DNA of 64,000 nt from Eustoma russellianum (taxonomy: Eukaryota; Streptophyta; Magnoliopsida; Gentianales; Gentianaceae), in assembly GCA_036186865.1 (NCBI GenBank), contig AP025055.1:7761493-7825492 (forward strand). Direction: 5' to 3'. The position numbers and the translations under genes are program-made. The stretch's first letter is position 1, and each line of letters begins with the position of its first letter. Shown piece by piece: positions 44,641 to 56,725 of this stretch. The notes under the pieces were generated by a model, which was given only the letters and a program-made list of their open reading frames with translations, searched no databases and had not been told where the DNA came from.

Positions 44641-47318
44641 TGTAGGATCTACAAGGCACCACTAGAAGGGGGGTTGAATAGTGGGTGCGGAAAATGTGGT
44701 TTTTAAAATTGTTTTAGACCAAAAACCCAACTTTTAAAAACAGTTTCTGTTTTTAGGACCTGTTTTGAAACGTTTTGAAAACTAGGTTACAGGTCTTCAA
44801 AAATTCTAAGATTTGAATAAATCTTAGTCTCAGATGTTCTGAGTATCTCCTAAAAATTTCAGATTAAAATTCAACCTTTAACCCCTTTAAAAATCGTTGG
44901 GGTCAGATTGCGCAAATCTTCCAGAAACGGTAATCTGATTTGAAAAATTAATTCCAATTAAACCGTGGCTCCAAATGCTCTGAAAATTTAATTACTAACC
45001 GCTTATTAGGCTTATTTAATTGGATTGAAATAGTTTTGAAAAATTCTTTAGTGAAGTTAGTCAAATACGTTCAAACTCTCAACCTTTGCAAGCCTGAAAA
45101 TCAGACTGCACTAGTCTCAGAACGTTTGATGTTCGGATGACTTATACTTGTCCAAAAGGGTTGAAACTTGTGCCAAATGAACCTTAAGACGTGTGGATAT
45201 GTTTCCTGAAAGGTTCGTGATTTTTGAAGTTTGTTTACTATTTTTAAGAACGTGATGAAAATGATGTACGGTGCTTGAAACTGAAAGTAAGTGCTGAAAA
45301 GTAAAGAACACAAGGAATTTTATAGTTGTTCGGTTAAATCAACCTACTCCAGTGTTCGAGGATACCTTCCTCGGTTATCACTAATCACAAAACACAAATA
45401 ACACCTTACCACACAGGGTTGATGGTGTTACACACCAACTCCAACCCTTTACAAACCATGTAAGTGATTACAACGATCACGAACACCACCACGTAGCGGA
45501 TGCAAGATTGATCACACCTTGATCAATCTTTTACAACAATATAGAATATATGGTGGTATAGATGAAACATATTCAAGATGTATGAATATGAATACAATAG
45601 GCTTTGAGAGAGAAGAAAGAAAGAAGTGTAGAAGGAGAAGATGGTTGCGAAGTTTTGCTCTTGAAAATTGTAAGCCTTGTCTTGTCTTTTGTTTGCTCTC
45701 CTTCTTCTCTCTTTATCAATATGTACCGCACCCTATACCATTTCTTCCTCTTGAAAATTATCTCTTAAGTCCTTGGAAGAATATCTTGCATCATTGTGAC
45801 ATTCACTTGCTTACTTGGCAACTCCTTATTGGATGATCATTAAGCCCTTGCTTACTTTGCATTCATTCATTGGATGAAAGTTGTCATCATTTGATGACTA
45901 GATAAATCCAAAAACTGCCACTTAAAACATGTGCCAATTAGCCATAAAAATGTTGCCATAAGTCTCATATCAATTCCACATAATTAGCAAGACAAATAAT
46001 CACCATTAACATCCTTAAAATCGGCCAACATTATTCTCCACATGCTGAAATTTTCAGCATGTGTGATATCCAAGACAAGTTCAAATTACTGCCATGTATG
46101 TAGTAGATTTATCCCTTGTAAAAAATCAAATATGCTTAATTTCAAGTCAAGAATTCAGCCACATACATTCCAACACATGCTGAAATTTTTAGCATTTGTG
46201 ATATTTCAAAATATCATCACATTATTTTCATAACATTTTTAAAACATTACCATTTTATCTCCCAATCAGTCCATATAATTAAAAGAAGTAAATATGGCAC
46301 ATTTAAGCTCAGAAATTCGGCCAACTCAATGCACACATGCTGAAATTTTCAGCATGTGTTACAAATGTGACATAGTTTGAAATGTTACCTTGTGTAGCTC
46401 CTTTTTTTATGTCACCAACCTTGTATACTTCATTCTTGGCCAATCAAGATGCCAACTAAGCTCCACATATGCTCCAACAAGGCTGAAGTAGGCGTGTGCT
46501 ATAGCTTGCACAAGTGCTGAATTTTATTTTTGCAAACTTTGTAAAACAGTGTATAATAATTATACACACATGGTATATTACAATCAGCCCTTAATTGATT
46601 TTTCTAGAACACCTTAGAATGTATAAAGTATGTAAAAAGTGTCTAGATACATGTTATATGTCATGCCAAAAATGTTACATGTGTCGTGTTCGTAGAAAAC
46701 TGAATTTTCGACTTTTGTCGATTACACGATTTTTCTCCGATTAAATTCCAACCTTTTGCACATGTTATATATATTATGTTACACATAATATACATTAATT
46801 AAACTTTAATATTAAGCACTCATGGCTGATTAAAGTGGCGCCTACATGTGACAAAAATGTTGAATTTGAAATCTCCACAATTTGGCCTTAATTGGGGGTG
46901 ATTTGTGTGTGCCAACATGGAAAGATTTTATGGCTTTATATACCATGCAAGCCACAAAATTTGTGGCCATTTTTTAAGTGTAGGGGCTGGCCATCTATGT
47001 ATGAAAAGTACGTGACACGTTGGCGAAGTTTCGGTATTCACCCGATACGATAATTTTTGGTTTAGAACCTTTTAACGTGTCGTAATAATTTTGTCTTCAC
47101 CATGACTTATACTATATAATCTAAGACCTGAATATATTCATAAATATGAGATACATATAGTGGTGTGACATTAACGTACGTTCGTAAAATATATAACGTG
47201 TCGGTAGTACGTTGGAATATATGTGTATAGTGCCTTTTTTAAAAAAAATCTGAATATTTTTTTTAAAGAAAATTTTGTTGTTATTGAAAGCCCTCACTTG
47301 TGGCGGAGGAAAACCTTA

Positions 47319-48224
47319 TTACAAAAGAATACAAGACGAAAATAGCAGTGTATGATTATCAAACATCCAACTATATATGATATGCCGCATTAAAACCTTG
47401 CCTAGAAAAACCACCCTTGTGGATAAAACCTTGGCGAAGGAAAAAGCGTACATATTTATATAGATGGAATGCTGATAGGCGCTTTCGTGAAAAAATATAA
47501 AAGCTACAATCCAAAATGAGTAGAAAAGTCGAAATATGAAAGGAGATCCTGCAGCGGGTCGCTGTTGATGAATCCTCGTTCCGGCAGATAGAGCCGAGTC
47601 GCCAGTGGCAAAGCAGATCAAGTGGAGATGTTGCATCCATGCACAAAAGAAAGACGTGGCTAAGTAAATGTTATGTAGATGATACACTGAAGAGATCCAG
47701 GCATAATGAAATGGAAACGTACCAAGTCTGCTGGTACACAATAAGGCACCGACAGATGTAATTGTGAAATGCCAATCCATTTGGAAGACTTGTAACCGTA
47801 AAGGACCACGTGCTTGCATGCAGAAATACCTCGTCCGTAGATACACATGAACAAGTCGGTCAGCAAATGATATCAAGACATACCACTCTGAAAGAACAGC
47901 ATACCAATCCAGAAAGGAAGTCATACCAAGCCTGCCTGCTCTAATTATTCGGCAGGCAGAGAAAGGGAGAATGCGCCAATCCATATGGAAGACCTGTAAA
48001 GTGCACAGCTTGTGTCTCGGCAAGTTGGGGACCAATGCAGCTAACCAGCGTGGGGTCAGCGTCTCAGTCGGGTGCCACGCAAGTGCGGTAAAACATAATG
48101 AAACGGAGGTTAGAGCAATCAACCAACTTTGAGAAAGAATGAAAGCTAACAAAGAATAAATCATACCAAACCTGCCCGAGCCCTGTAGGGCACAGGCAGG
48201 GAAATGCTGCTGATGCCAATCCAT
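47319..48224 (-). CDS. 301-codon frame in LINE-2 3' region, unknown
   Basis: Begins MDWHQQHFPAC just downstream of the RNase H stop, as does the LINE-1 counterpart. It includes repeats of the form (F)(H/Q)MDW..........R.G. matching the DNA box-hairpin repeat, and is rich in Phe, Tyr, Leu and His. No recognised domain. Either a rapidly evolving small LINE ORF or a by-product of the DNA repeat; the shared placement and opening MDWH make me keep it with low confidence. Confidence 0.3.
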   Translation of the reverse strand: MDWHQQHFPACALQGSGRFGMIYSLLAFILSQSWLIALTSVSLCFTALAWHPTETLTPRWLAALVPNLPRHKLCTLQVFHMDWRILPFSACRIIRAGRLGMTSFLDWYAVLSEWYVLISFADRLVHVYLRTRYFCMQARGPLRLQVFQMDWHFTITSVGALLCTSRLGTFPFHYAWISSVYHLHNIYLATSFFCAWMQHLHLICFATGDSALSAGTRIHQQRPAAGSPFIFRLFYSFWIVAFIFFHESAYQHSIYINMYAFSFAKVLSTRVVFLGKVLMRHIIYSWMFDNHTLLFSSCILL

Positions 48225-48233
48225 ATGGCAGAC
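47727..48233 (-). repeat. Box-plus-hairpin repeats in LINE-2 3' region
   Basis: In sense, box TCT(T/G)CCA(T/A)ATGGATTGGC followed by a hairpin and TTGGTA(T/C)G. Hairpins: 48171-48200 (CCTGCC/GGCAGG with inner GCCC/GGGC), 47932-47959 (CTGCCTGC/GCAGGCAG) and 47727-47756 (TCTGCTGGT with ACCGACAGA, one mismatch and one wobble). Boxes at about 48215-48232, 47975-47992 and 47771-47788. Confidence 0.75.
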
Positions 48234-48242
48234 GTAGATAGG

Positions 48243-50645
48243 TTAAGGCACGCGCAAATGCACTGAAGAAAGATCCAACGAGACGGAACTACTCACTAAT
48301 GGCGACAGAGAGTGGGAATTATAGATTTGAGTGCAGGGGTTAAGCATAGCATTCTGCGCAAGATAATGGGCCACCATGTTTGCCTCTCTGTAGATGTGAT
48401 GATAGTCCAAGCGATGTAGTCTAACTAATGTGTGTAGTAATTGAAGATGATAGTTGCCGAACACCATCTGAGGACGGGATAACCGTGATACAAGCATCGC
48501 ACAATCTGATTCGAGAATAAGAGATCCATATAAAGGCAGAAAAAACAAAAGTCCAAATAATGCTGCCTGTATCTCTGCATGAATAGGTGAACTTGGTGGT
48601 AATCTAAAGGACACTGCTCCTAGACATACACCAGCATGGTCTCTCAAAATAGCGCCACCTGCACTATAATGTCTTCCAACCGCCGCATCAGTATTTAACT
48701 TAAATCGACCAGATGGAGGTAACCTCCAGCGTATCAAAATTGGACGTGGACTCCGAAGCGGAGGTAGCCAAGCGAATGGGTGGTGCGAATCAGTCAACAG
48801 TTTGGATCCCGCAATAGATTTGCACCACAATGAAATATCATACTGTATGGTAAACTTTAAGGATGTAAGCGAGAAAATGTGAGTCTCACCATATACCAGT
48901 GATGCATAGGCACGCCATACCGAATAAACAATGATTGCCGGGGCGACAACACGCAATACGCCAAGGAACGAGGAAAAATTTGATCGATACCACCATGAGA
49001 GTAAATACTGACGTAAACTCAAGGACGTAGGAATTGGGCAGTGTAGCTCGCTGGCAAAATAACTCCAGATCGACCAAATGCCCAAACAGTATATAAATAT
49101 ATGATCCAGAGTAGCAGACTCCTGTTTACAAAATGGGCATTGGGATGGACGGGCAACAAAAAACTTACAAGTATAATCTTCTAAGGGTACCGCCGAATGA
49201 AAAATTCGCCATAAGAATATCTGAGTGGTGGGCGAGTGATATTTAAACCAAATAAACCTTGACGAGAGGAATGATAAACCAGATATACGACATATGTCAT
49301 ATGCGCTACTCAAAGAGAATTCCCCAGATGGCATTGGAGTCCATGTAAGATGTGTCGCCTGTCCCGCTGTGTGGGTCGAACATATAGGGTGAATCCTGCA
49401 GATAAGCTTCCACACCGGGGAGTCTGGTAGTCGAGGCAAATAATCATGGTGGCGACCATATTTAGCATGCATAAAATTACTCCAAAGTGTTTGTTGTTTC
49501 TGATATGACCACCAAATGCGACACTGATACGCTTTTTGTAGCACGTATAAGTTCCGAATGCCCAATCCGCCCTCTTCCCGTGGTGTTGAAATAGTTGCCC
49601 AAGATATCCAATGATGTCTACTGCCCCAATAAAATGTCGCCATTTTACGATGTATGATGTGAATTACTGACTTGGGCAGCCCTCCTGCTGCAAGAATGTG
49701 TAAAGGCAAAGAAGATAAAACCGAGCGCAACAAAACTAGTCGGCCTGCAGCAGATAATAGCTTTGAGTCCCAACCATGTAGACGATCATCTATGTGCTGT
49801 AATAAGGAAATACATTAGCTGGATCTATTGATGCCCTTCTGCAGATAAGAACCAAGATACCGAAACGGTAGGTGTGAAGCCCTCATGCCCGTGATAGACT
49901 CATAGGCGTGACGCTGTTGTGGCGTAATTGCAGCGGATGGAATGAAGCTGCTTTTCTGGAAATTTATTTTTTGACCAGAGGCATTTTCATACTGTGCTAG
50001 GAAAGAGTGAAAACGGCAAAGATTACGCTGCGTACCTCGTAAGAAAACCAACAGATCATCAGCATAGGCTAAGTGGGTAATAGTGAAAGGAATCCTACCC
50101 AGACGAAAAGGTTGTATAACACCTGATGCTACTAGCGATTTTATCCCCCTACTAAATCCTTCAGACGAAAGAATAAAAAGCAAAGGAGATAAAGGATCTG
50201 CTTGCTTAACTCCCCTGCATGGTCGAAATGATGTGGTAGGCTGGCCATTAAGTAGAACTGATAATGTGGTGGCATTCAAATGATTCATAACGAGGCGAAT
50301 AAAAAACTCTGAAAAACCAAAATAACGGAGTAACCTCTCAAGATATTCCCAGCTTACACGGTCAAAAGCCTTCATCATGTCTAACTTTAAGCATAGATGT
50401 GAACCTCCTTTATCCAACATATGTATCATCTCTCTGGCCAGCAGAACTTGTGTAGAAATATCTGAGCCTGGAAGAAAGCCAGTTTGCTCCGGCGAAATGA
50501 GCTGTGGGAGCAGAGTATTAAGTCTGGTAGCCAAAATTCTCGTGCAGACTTTACTCAAGAAATTGGTGAGACATATAGGCCGAAAGTCACTGAACGTGTC
50601 TGGAGACGGCTTTTTTGGGATTAATGTAATAAGTGCACTTGCCAT
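48243..50645 (-). pseudogene. LINE-2 reverse transcriptase - zinc finger - RNase H with one in-frame stop
   Basis: Reads in one frame from about 50645 (MASALITLIPKKPSPD) to 48243, except for a TAA at 49815-49817 where LINE-1 has Tyr (INRSRYC). Upstream part: RVT_1 with FRPICLTNFLSKVCTR, KLDMMKAFDRVSW and the catalytic LAYADDLLVFL, though GVKQADPLSP has Ala where most RTs have Gly. Downstream part: AAGGLPKSVI, zf-RVT (CPFCKQESATLDHIFIYC) and RNase H (FKLNTDAAVG, HAEIQAALFG, LESDCAML, REANMVAHYLAQ). It would be active-looking apart from the stop and the missing 5' half. Confidence 0.88.
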
Positions 50646-51017
50646 GACAGCAGGCTGAGGGATGCCAAGAAAAAATTCCTAGACAGCCTTTACCACATCA
50701 GAACAAATAACTGACCAACACGAACGATAAAAGTTACCATGGAATCCATCAGGTCCTGCAGCACTGCGAGGGTCTAAATGCCAGACTGATGTCTTGACTT
50801 CCTCTTTTTGTAGGCACTTTTGTAAGCATCAAATTGTCCTCCGCTGTGACTATGGATGGGATGTTGTTAAGGATTGCCTCATAAGTGTGAGTGTGTTCCC
50901 GCTGAAATAAGGAGGTGTAATAAGATACTGCCTCAGCTTTAATAGATGCAATATCTGTACACAATCGACCTCAGATGCCCGCATCTGTTGTACATGCAGC
51001 TGAGTACGCCGACCTTT
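50646..51017 (-). pseudogene. LINE-2 region upstream of RT, frameshifted
   Basis: Contains TDIASIKAEAVSYYTSLFQ and, after a frameshift, RSAAGPDGFHGNFYRSCW, the segment between endonuclease and RT in plant L1 ORF2. A stop lies before LGIPQPAVM. Endonuclease is absent, so the element is truncated near 51018. Confidence 0.7.
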
Positions 51018-51382
51018 CACTATGGAGTGTATAATGAGAGAGAAGAAGACTTTCCATTCTTCAATTTGTTGCCTTTGTGCCTTCTCCAAATATATCACCA
51101 TTTAATGAACTACTTAGTTCATTTAACTAAGCACTTCACTTAGTGAACTAGTTTAGTTCATTGATGGTGTCACCTGAAAATAGTTCAAACACAACAAATT
51201 TTCGCCATTTGATATAAGCTTTGAAGCTTCATGGCTCGTTAGTACGACAACATTATATATGAACTATATAAGGCAGGTTTCATGGAAAAACGTGTCAAGT
51301 CATAAAACGTGTCATGCATTTCTTTGGTAAACGTTGTTTAAATCATGTATTTTGTAATCACTCAAACCCCTTTTCCTCTACA

Positions 51383-51588
51383 ATCTTCCCTATTTGATGA
51401 TTTACAAAATAACCTAAGTTCATGATTTAAATTTTGTCGCTCCCCCTCCAATCATGCACAAATTCATTCGAATTTTCTCCCCCTTGATTTGTGCAATTAA
51501 TCTCTCTCTCACCCCCTTAAATCATGCATTCTCTCCCCTTTTATTTTGGAAAGTCAATCAAAAATGCATATAAATATGGAAAGAGACA
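51383..51588 (-). promoter_or_regulatory. Degraded polypurine tract region of S4
   Basis: Corresponds to the multi-tract region of S2 with fewer clean tracts (sense GGGGGAG near 51439-51446 and AAGGGGGAG near 51478-51486). The tract next to the LTR (AATAGGGAAGAT) is altered. Confidence 0.65.
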
Positions 51589-54500
51589 TCAAATCAAATC
51601 AGAAAAAATCATGCCTAATTTAGAACGAAGATTTTCATACGTGGCCTGATTTAGTGCCTTAGTGAAAATATCTGCTACTTGTGCCTCTATGCGTACGTGA
51701 TCTATGATAATATCACCATTGTTTACGTGATCACGAAGGAAATGATAGCGGACTTCTATATGCTTTGCCTTAGAATGTAGAACGGGGTTCTTAGATAAGT
51801 TGATGGCGCTCATACTATCACAAAATATAGGAATCTGATTTACCGTAATACCAAAGTAAGAAAGGTGTTGTTTATAGTAATTGTGTGCAACAAAGACTAA
51901 GTGACATGTATTCAGCTTCAGTGGTGGATAAGGCCTGCGCTTGCTTGCTTTTTAGAAAACCATAACGTAAGTGAATTCCTATAAATTGACAAGTGCCCCT
52001 CGTGCTTTTCCATCTATTTTACATCCACCATAATCTACGTCAGTATAAGCATGAAAGTTAAATTCACAATATTTATCATACCAAATGCCTAAGGTGGGTG
52101 TGTGCTTAATATATCGAAATATTCTTTTCACGACATTGTAGTGAGACACTTTAGGTTGACTTTGAAAACATGCACACATACATACACTGAACATGATATC
52201 AGGTCTACTAGCAGTAAGATAGAGCAAAGAGCCAATCATAGACCTATATAAAGCATTATCAAAGTCCTTTCCATGTTCTTCTTTGTCTAGTTTAGTAATG
52301 ACGCTCATAGGGGTGGGGGACGATTTCAAATTCTCAAAGTTGAACTTTTTAATCATATCATTTATATATTTAACTTGTCTTATGTGTATACCTTTACCTG
52401 TTTGTTTAATCTACAAGCCAAGAAAGTAATTCAATTCACCAACCATAGACATTTCAAATTCGGATTTCATGCAAGTTTCAAAATCATCAACAAGTTTATG
52501 AGAGGTGGAGCCGAAAATGACGTCATCAACATAGATTTGAATGATTAGTAAATCTGATTTATCTTCTTTTTAAAATAGAGTACTATCTATAGTGCCTCTT
52601 TTAAAACCATTTTATAAGAGAAAAGTAGAAAAACGATCATACCATGCTCTAGGTGCTTGCTTTAAACCATATAGTGCCTTCTTCAGTTTGTACACGTGAT
52701 CGGGGTGTTTCAAATCTTCAAAACCTGGTGGTTGTTTCACGTATACTTCATCTTGTATAAATCCATTTAAGAATGCACTTTTCACGTCCATTTGATAAAG
52801 TTAAAAACCTTTCATGCAAGCAATAGCAAGTAAAAGTCGTATGGCTTCTAAACGTGCTACAGGTGCAAATGTTTCATCATAATCTATTCCTTCTTTTTGA
52901 TTATATCCTTGTGCTGCAAGTCTACCTTTGTTTCTAACAACTTTTCCTTCTTCATTCATTTTATTTCTAAACACCCACTTTGTGTCTATTATAGTCTTAT
53001 CTTGTGGTCGTGACACTAAATTCCATACATCATTTCTTACAAATTGATTAAGTTCGTCATGCATAGCATCAATCCAAGAAGAATCACTCAAAGCATCAAA
53101 CACATTTTTAGGTTCAATTTCGGATATCATGGCATAAAATTGATTTATTTCATCCGCATTTATTCTTCTACGTGGTCGCACACCATGAGCGATGTCGCCT
53201 ATAATGAGATCGTGTGGGTAATCTCTATTGCATCTTGGTTGATTATTTTCTACGTTCTCATGCATTTCTAAGTGATCATGCATTTCTAGTGTATCACGCG
53301 TTTCGAGTGTATCATGCATGCCATCATCATCATTCAACACGGGTTTTAATTCAAAATCATCGTCATATTCTTTATCTTTATCAATCTCACCAAATTCATT
53401 AAACTTCACATGAATGGATTCTAGAATTTGCCTAGTGGTGGGATCATAACATCCATATGCTTTTGAATTCACAGAATACCCAACAAAGATGCATTCAATT
53501 GATTTAGATTCAAACTTATCTAAATTATCTTTTGTATTTAAAACAAAGCATTTGCAACTAAACACACAAAAGTAATCAATTTTAGGCATGCGATCATTTA
53601 ATATCTCATAAGGCGTTTTATTTATTTTCTTCCTAATAGACAATCGATTAACTATTAGCATGCACAATTTACGGCTTCCGCCCACAAAAATCTAGACAAT
53701 TTATTTTCACATAACATGGTTTTAGCTATCTCTTGTAGTGTCATATCCTTTCTTTCTACTACTCCATTTAGTTATGGAGTTCTAGGTGGTGAAAATTCGT
53801 GTTTGATTCCTTTTTCTTCGCAAAATGCAATCATGTCCTTGTTTTTAAATTCACCGCCTCTATCGCTTCTAATCCTTTTCACATTGAAACCATATTGATT
53901 TTCAAGTTGTTTTATTAGTTTCGCAATCTCAATGGCACTATCATCTTTATGTGCAAGAAACAAAGTCCAAGTATAACGAGAAAAATCATCAACAATCATA
54001 CAAGCATAATGACGTCCACCGAGACTCGTAGTACGACTAGGACCAAACAAATCAATGTGTAATAATTCTAAAACTCTAGTCGTGCTTATTTCATTTTTAG
54101 GTTTAAGTTACTCGCGTGTTTGTTTGCCTTTAATACAAGATTCACACAACTGAAAGTTGTCTAAATCAAGTTTAGGCAATCTTCATATTAGGTTCTTTCA
54201 TTGGAGATTTTCAAGTGTAGAAATACCGATGCGTCCTAAACGTCTATGCCACAAGTTACTGTTAGGTTCATTTAACATAAAACACTTAACCTTAGCGTCT
54301 GACATGTCATCCATAGAAATCATAAAAATGCTTCCTTCCTTTTTTCCTTTTAACACTACTTCTCTATTTTTATTTATTATATTACAATATGGATGAGTAA
54401 AACACACATCAAAACCGTTGTCAACAAATTGTGAGATGCTAAGAAGATTATAGGATAAGTTTCTTACCAAAAAGACGTTAGAGATTTGAAGGGTGCTTGG

Positions 54501-54737
54501 GCTTCTGATTGTACTTTTTCCGATGATCCTTCCTTCATTATTGTCTCCAAAGGTCACGGATCCGCCTTTTGTGACCTTCTTCAACTTTGTGAACAAGCTC
54601 GGGTCACCCGTCATGTGCCTCGAGCAACCACTGTCAAGGAACCATTTGATAGATGTATCTTTTGATGTGTGTGTTCCCTGCAATGTACGAGAATGATTTA
54701 GGTACCCTTTTAATTTTGGGTCCTTGCGAGTTAGTTA
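51589..54737 (-). pseudogene. pol: Pol of Sirevirus S4, heavily broken
   Basis: Sense order is protease (KWFLDSGCSRHMTGD, 54683 down), GAG-pre-integrase (NLWHRRLGRIGIS), integrase (GPSRTTSLGGRHYA, IRSDRGGEF), TAA at 53772-53774 at the same place as in S2, a one-base deletion near 53657 shifting the frame, the linker and RT start (53685-52801, DTKWVFRNKM), then RT and RNase H in fragments with YVDDVIF near 52525 and a final RNase H piece (51813-51589). It is older than S2/S3 by its damage. The pol frame is preceded by TAA at 54735-54737. Confidence 0.82.
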
Positions 54738-54738
54738 T

Positions 54739-56669
54739 TCACCTCTTAGTAAAAGTACCTTTCGGTATCCATACTTGGGTGATCCTTCTCGGTCTAGCAA
54801 ATGATACGCATATAGATGAGAGAGCGATGTAGTAGACATATAGTGAGTGGACTTTAGGCCTTTGGCCGAGAACTCCTCTATGTGCATCATATGGTGTTCG
54901 TTTTTTATATGTCCTCGTGTTAGTGTGCATAGTGCGTGATCTAGATGGATGGAATGAATGTCGTGTATACATCACTTGTTTCTTCTTATATTTATATGGC
55001 ACATAATTATATTTTGCATGATAGGAAGGAGTATGACGAGATGAGGGGAGAGGGGGTCTTTACGTCATCTTAGACACCGTGTTTGTTTTCGGTGTGTCTA
55101 CTTTCTTAGACAAGACAAATTTGGTTGGTTTAATGGATACTTCATTTGTCTCAATGTATCCTATTTTGGTTTTATCACTATCATGTTTTTGTGATAAAAT
55201 AATGCGATCTAGCATGTTAGATCCCGTATCAAACTGTTTCAGCATTTTCTCTAAGTCCGTATTCCTTGATTTCAAATTTTAAATCTCGGATTTCATTTCA
55301 TTTTTATGTGTTGTCAATGATGTGATCTCTGATTTTAATGCATTTATGATGCATCACGACTCTTCTTTTGAATCGTTTAATTGAGCAACAAGATTCGTGT
55401 TAGAAGATTCTAACAGCTTCTTTTCTTCAATTAATCGCTTCTTTTCTTTCGCGAGAGTCTTAGTAAATTTATGCAATTCTAAATACTGACTAAAAAGATC
55501 ATCATATGAAGGCTCAGAGTCAGAATCATAGTCAGAAGATACCTCGTTTGATGTTTCGGATACAAAGCATACTTGTGCAGTCTCCTCTTCTGTATCAGTC
55601 TCAGAATCAGATGTGTCACTCCAAGTGGAGGACTTGAGAGCCCTTTTCCTTTGCTTAGGTTCTGAGACGAGTCTATTTTTGTTCCGATCCTTGTCAAGGT
55701 GTTTGTTTCTTTGCTTGTCCTTATTAGGACAGTCATATGACAAATGTCCAAGTTTCTGCATTCGTAGCATTTAACGTCCTTGTCATTTCTCTTATTCTTA
55801 TTTCTTTTAGTGGAAGTAGCCTTAGGTTTGTTCTTAAATGACTTTCTCATGAATTTTCTCAAGCCTTTAGCCAATAGAATTAAGTCATCGTTGTCTGATT
55901 TAGAATCATTATCATCTACGTGATCGGAAGAAGTAGAGACATATTCATTTGATTTAAAGGCAATAGTCTTACCTTGTTTTGATGATGATTCTGATTTCCT
56001 TATAGTGAGTTTGTTCTCATATACCTTAAGTGATCCAATTAGTTCCTCCATTTTAATTGATTTGGTTTCTTTGCTCTCCTCTATAGCCGTCACTTTAGGG
56101 TCTCATTCGGATGGTAAGCTTCGTAATACTTTTTGGACCTTTTCCTGCATAGAGAAGGCTTTGCCAAGAGACTCAAGAGAATTGTAATTGTTAGTCAAGC
56201 GTAGATCCATATCAACGATAGACTCATTCGGCAATAATTTAAATGACCCAAGTGTGGATATAAGCATGTTAATTTTGGACTCTTTTACTTGACTAGTCCC
56301 TTCGTGTTTCATCTCAAGAATTCTCTACATTTCTGGAGCACTAGAGCAATTTGACACATAGCTAGATTCACTTTTACTTAGCACATTTAGAAGTAATTGC
56401 ATGGCTCTAACATTCATATTCAGTCTCTTTTTATCATCACTAGTATACTCTTGTTTAGGCTTAACAACCTCTAGTGAGACTCCATCTACAGTGGATAATT
56501 TTGTCGGAACAAATAGACCATCTTCTATAATGCACCACAGATCAATATCAATAGCCATAAGAAAAAGTTTCATTCTTAACTTCCATTGAATAAAAGACTC
56601 ACTGTCAAAGAGAGGAGGCCTTTGACTGGACATACCTTCTCGCTCGGTTTTGAAGTTTGTGGTTGTCAT
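54739..56669 (-). pseudogene. gag: Gag of Sirevirus S4, broken
   Basis: Start ATG at 56669-56667 (MTTTNFKTEREG). Pieces: capsid region 56669-56325 and 56312-56103 (SFIQWKLRMKLFL, MKHEGTSQVKESK), 56093-55479 (VTAIEESKETKS; the zinc knuckle start KCYEC is followed by a shift), 55770-55354 (acidic serine-rich region and coiled coil), and the tail 55002-54739 ending WIPKGTFTKR and TGA at 54739-54741. The TGA after KR matches S2. Confidence 0.8.
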
Positions 56670-56711
56670 CTCACTTAGATCGTTGGATCTTTTTGTTGTG
56701 AGTGTTCCTGC

Positions 56712-56723
56712 GCTCTGATATAA
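56712..56723 (-). promoter_or_regulatory. Mutated primer binding site of S4
   Basis: The minus strand reads TTATATCAGAGC, two changes from TGGTATCAGAGC at the end that would pair with the tRNA 3' terminus. It lies next to the LTR at 56726. Confidence 0.75.
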
Positions 56724-56725
56724 CT

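Larger units (their letters stand above)
47265..51020 (-). mobile_element. LINE-2, a plant L1-type LINE truncated at its 5' end
   Basis: Minus-strand LINE. Its 3' end at 47265-47290 is T-rich on the plus strand, and its 5' end near 51018 lies upstream of the RT domain. It replaced or landed beside the (TA)n run that the other S4 LTR has at 59335-59362. It is the same family as LINE-1 (shared QTGFLPG.DISTQVLLAREM and 3' hairpin boxes). Confidence 0.82.
44641..51382 (-). repeat. 3' LTR of S4, interrupted by LINE-2
   Basis: Starts TGTAGGATCTACAAGGCACC, runs to about 47264, is interrupted by LINE-2, resumes at about 51018 (TGTATAATGAGAGAG) and ends CTACA at 51382. It aligns with the 56726-59723 LTR on both sides of the insert. 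The three ATGCTGAAA palindromes are at about 46039, 46174 and 46333. The small frames at 45101-45836 are LTR sequence. Confidence 0.85.
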
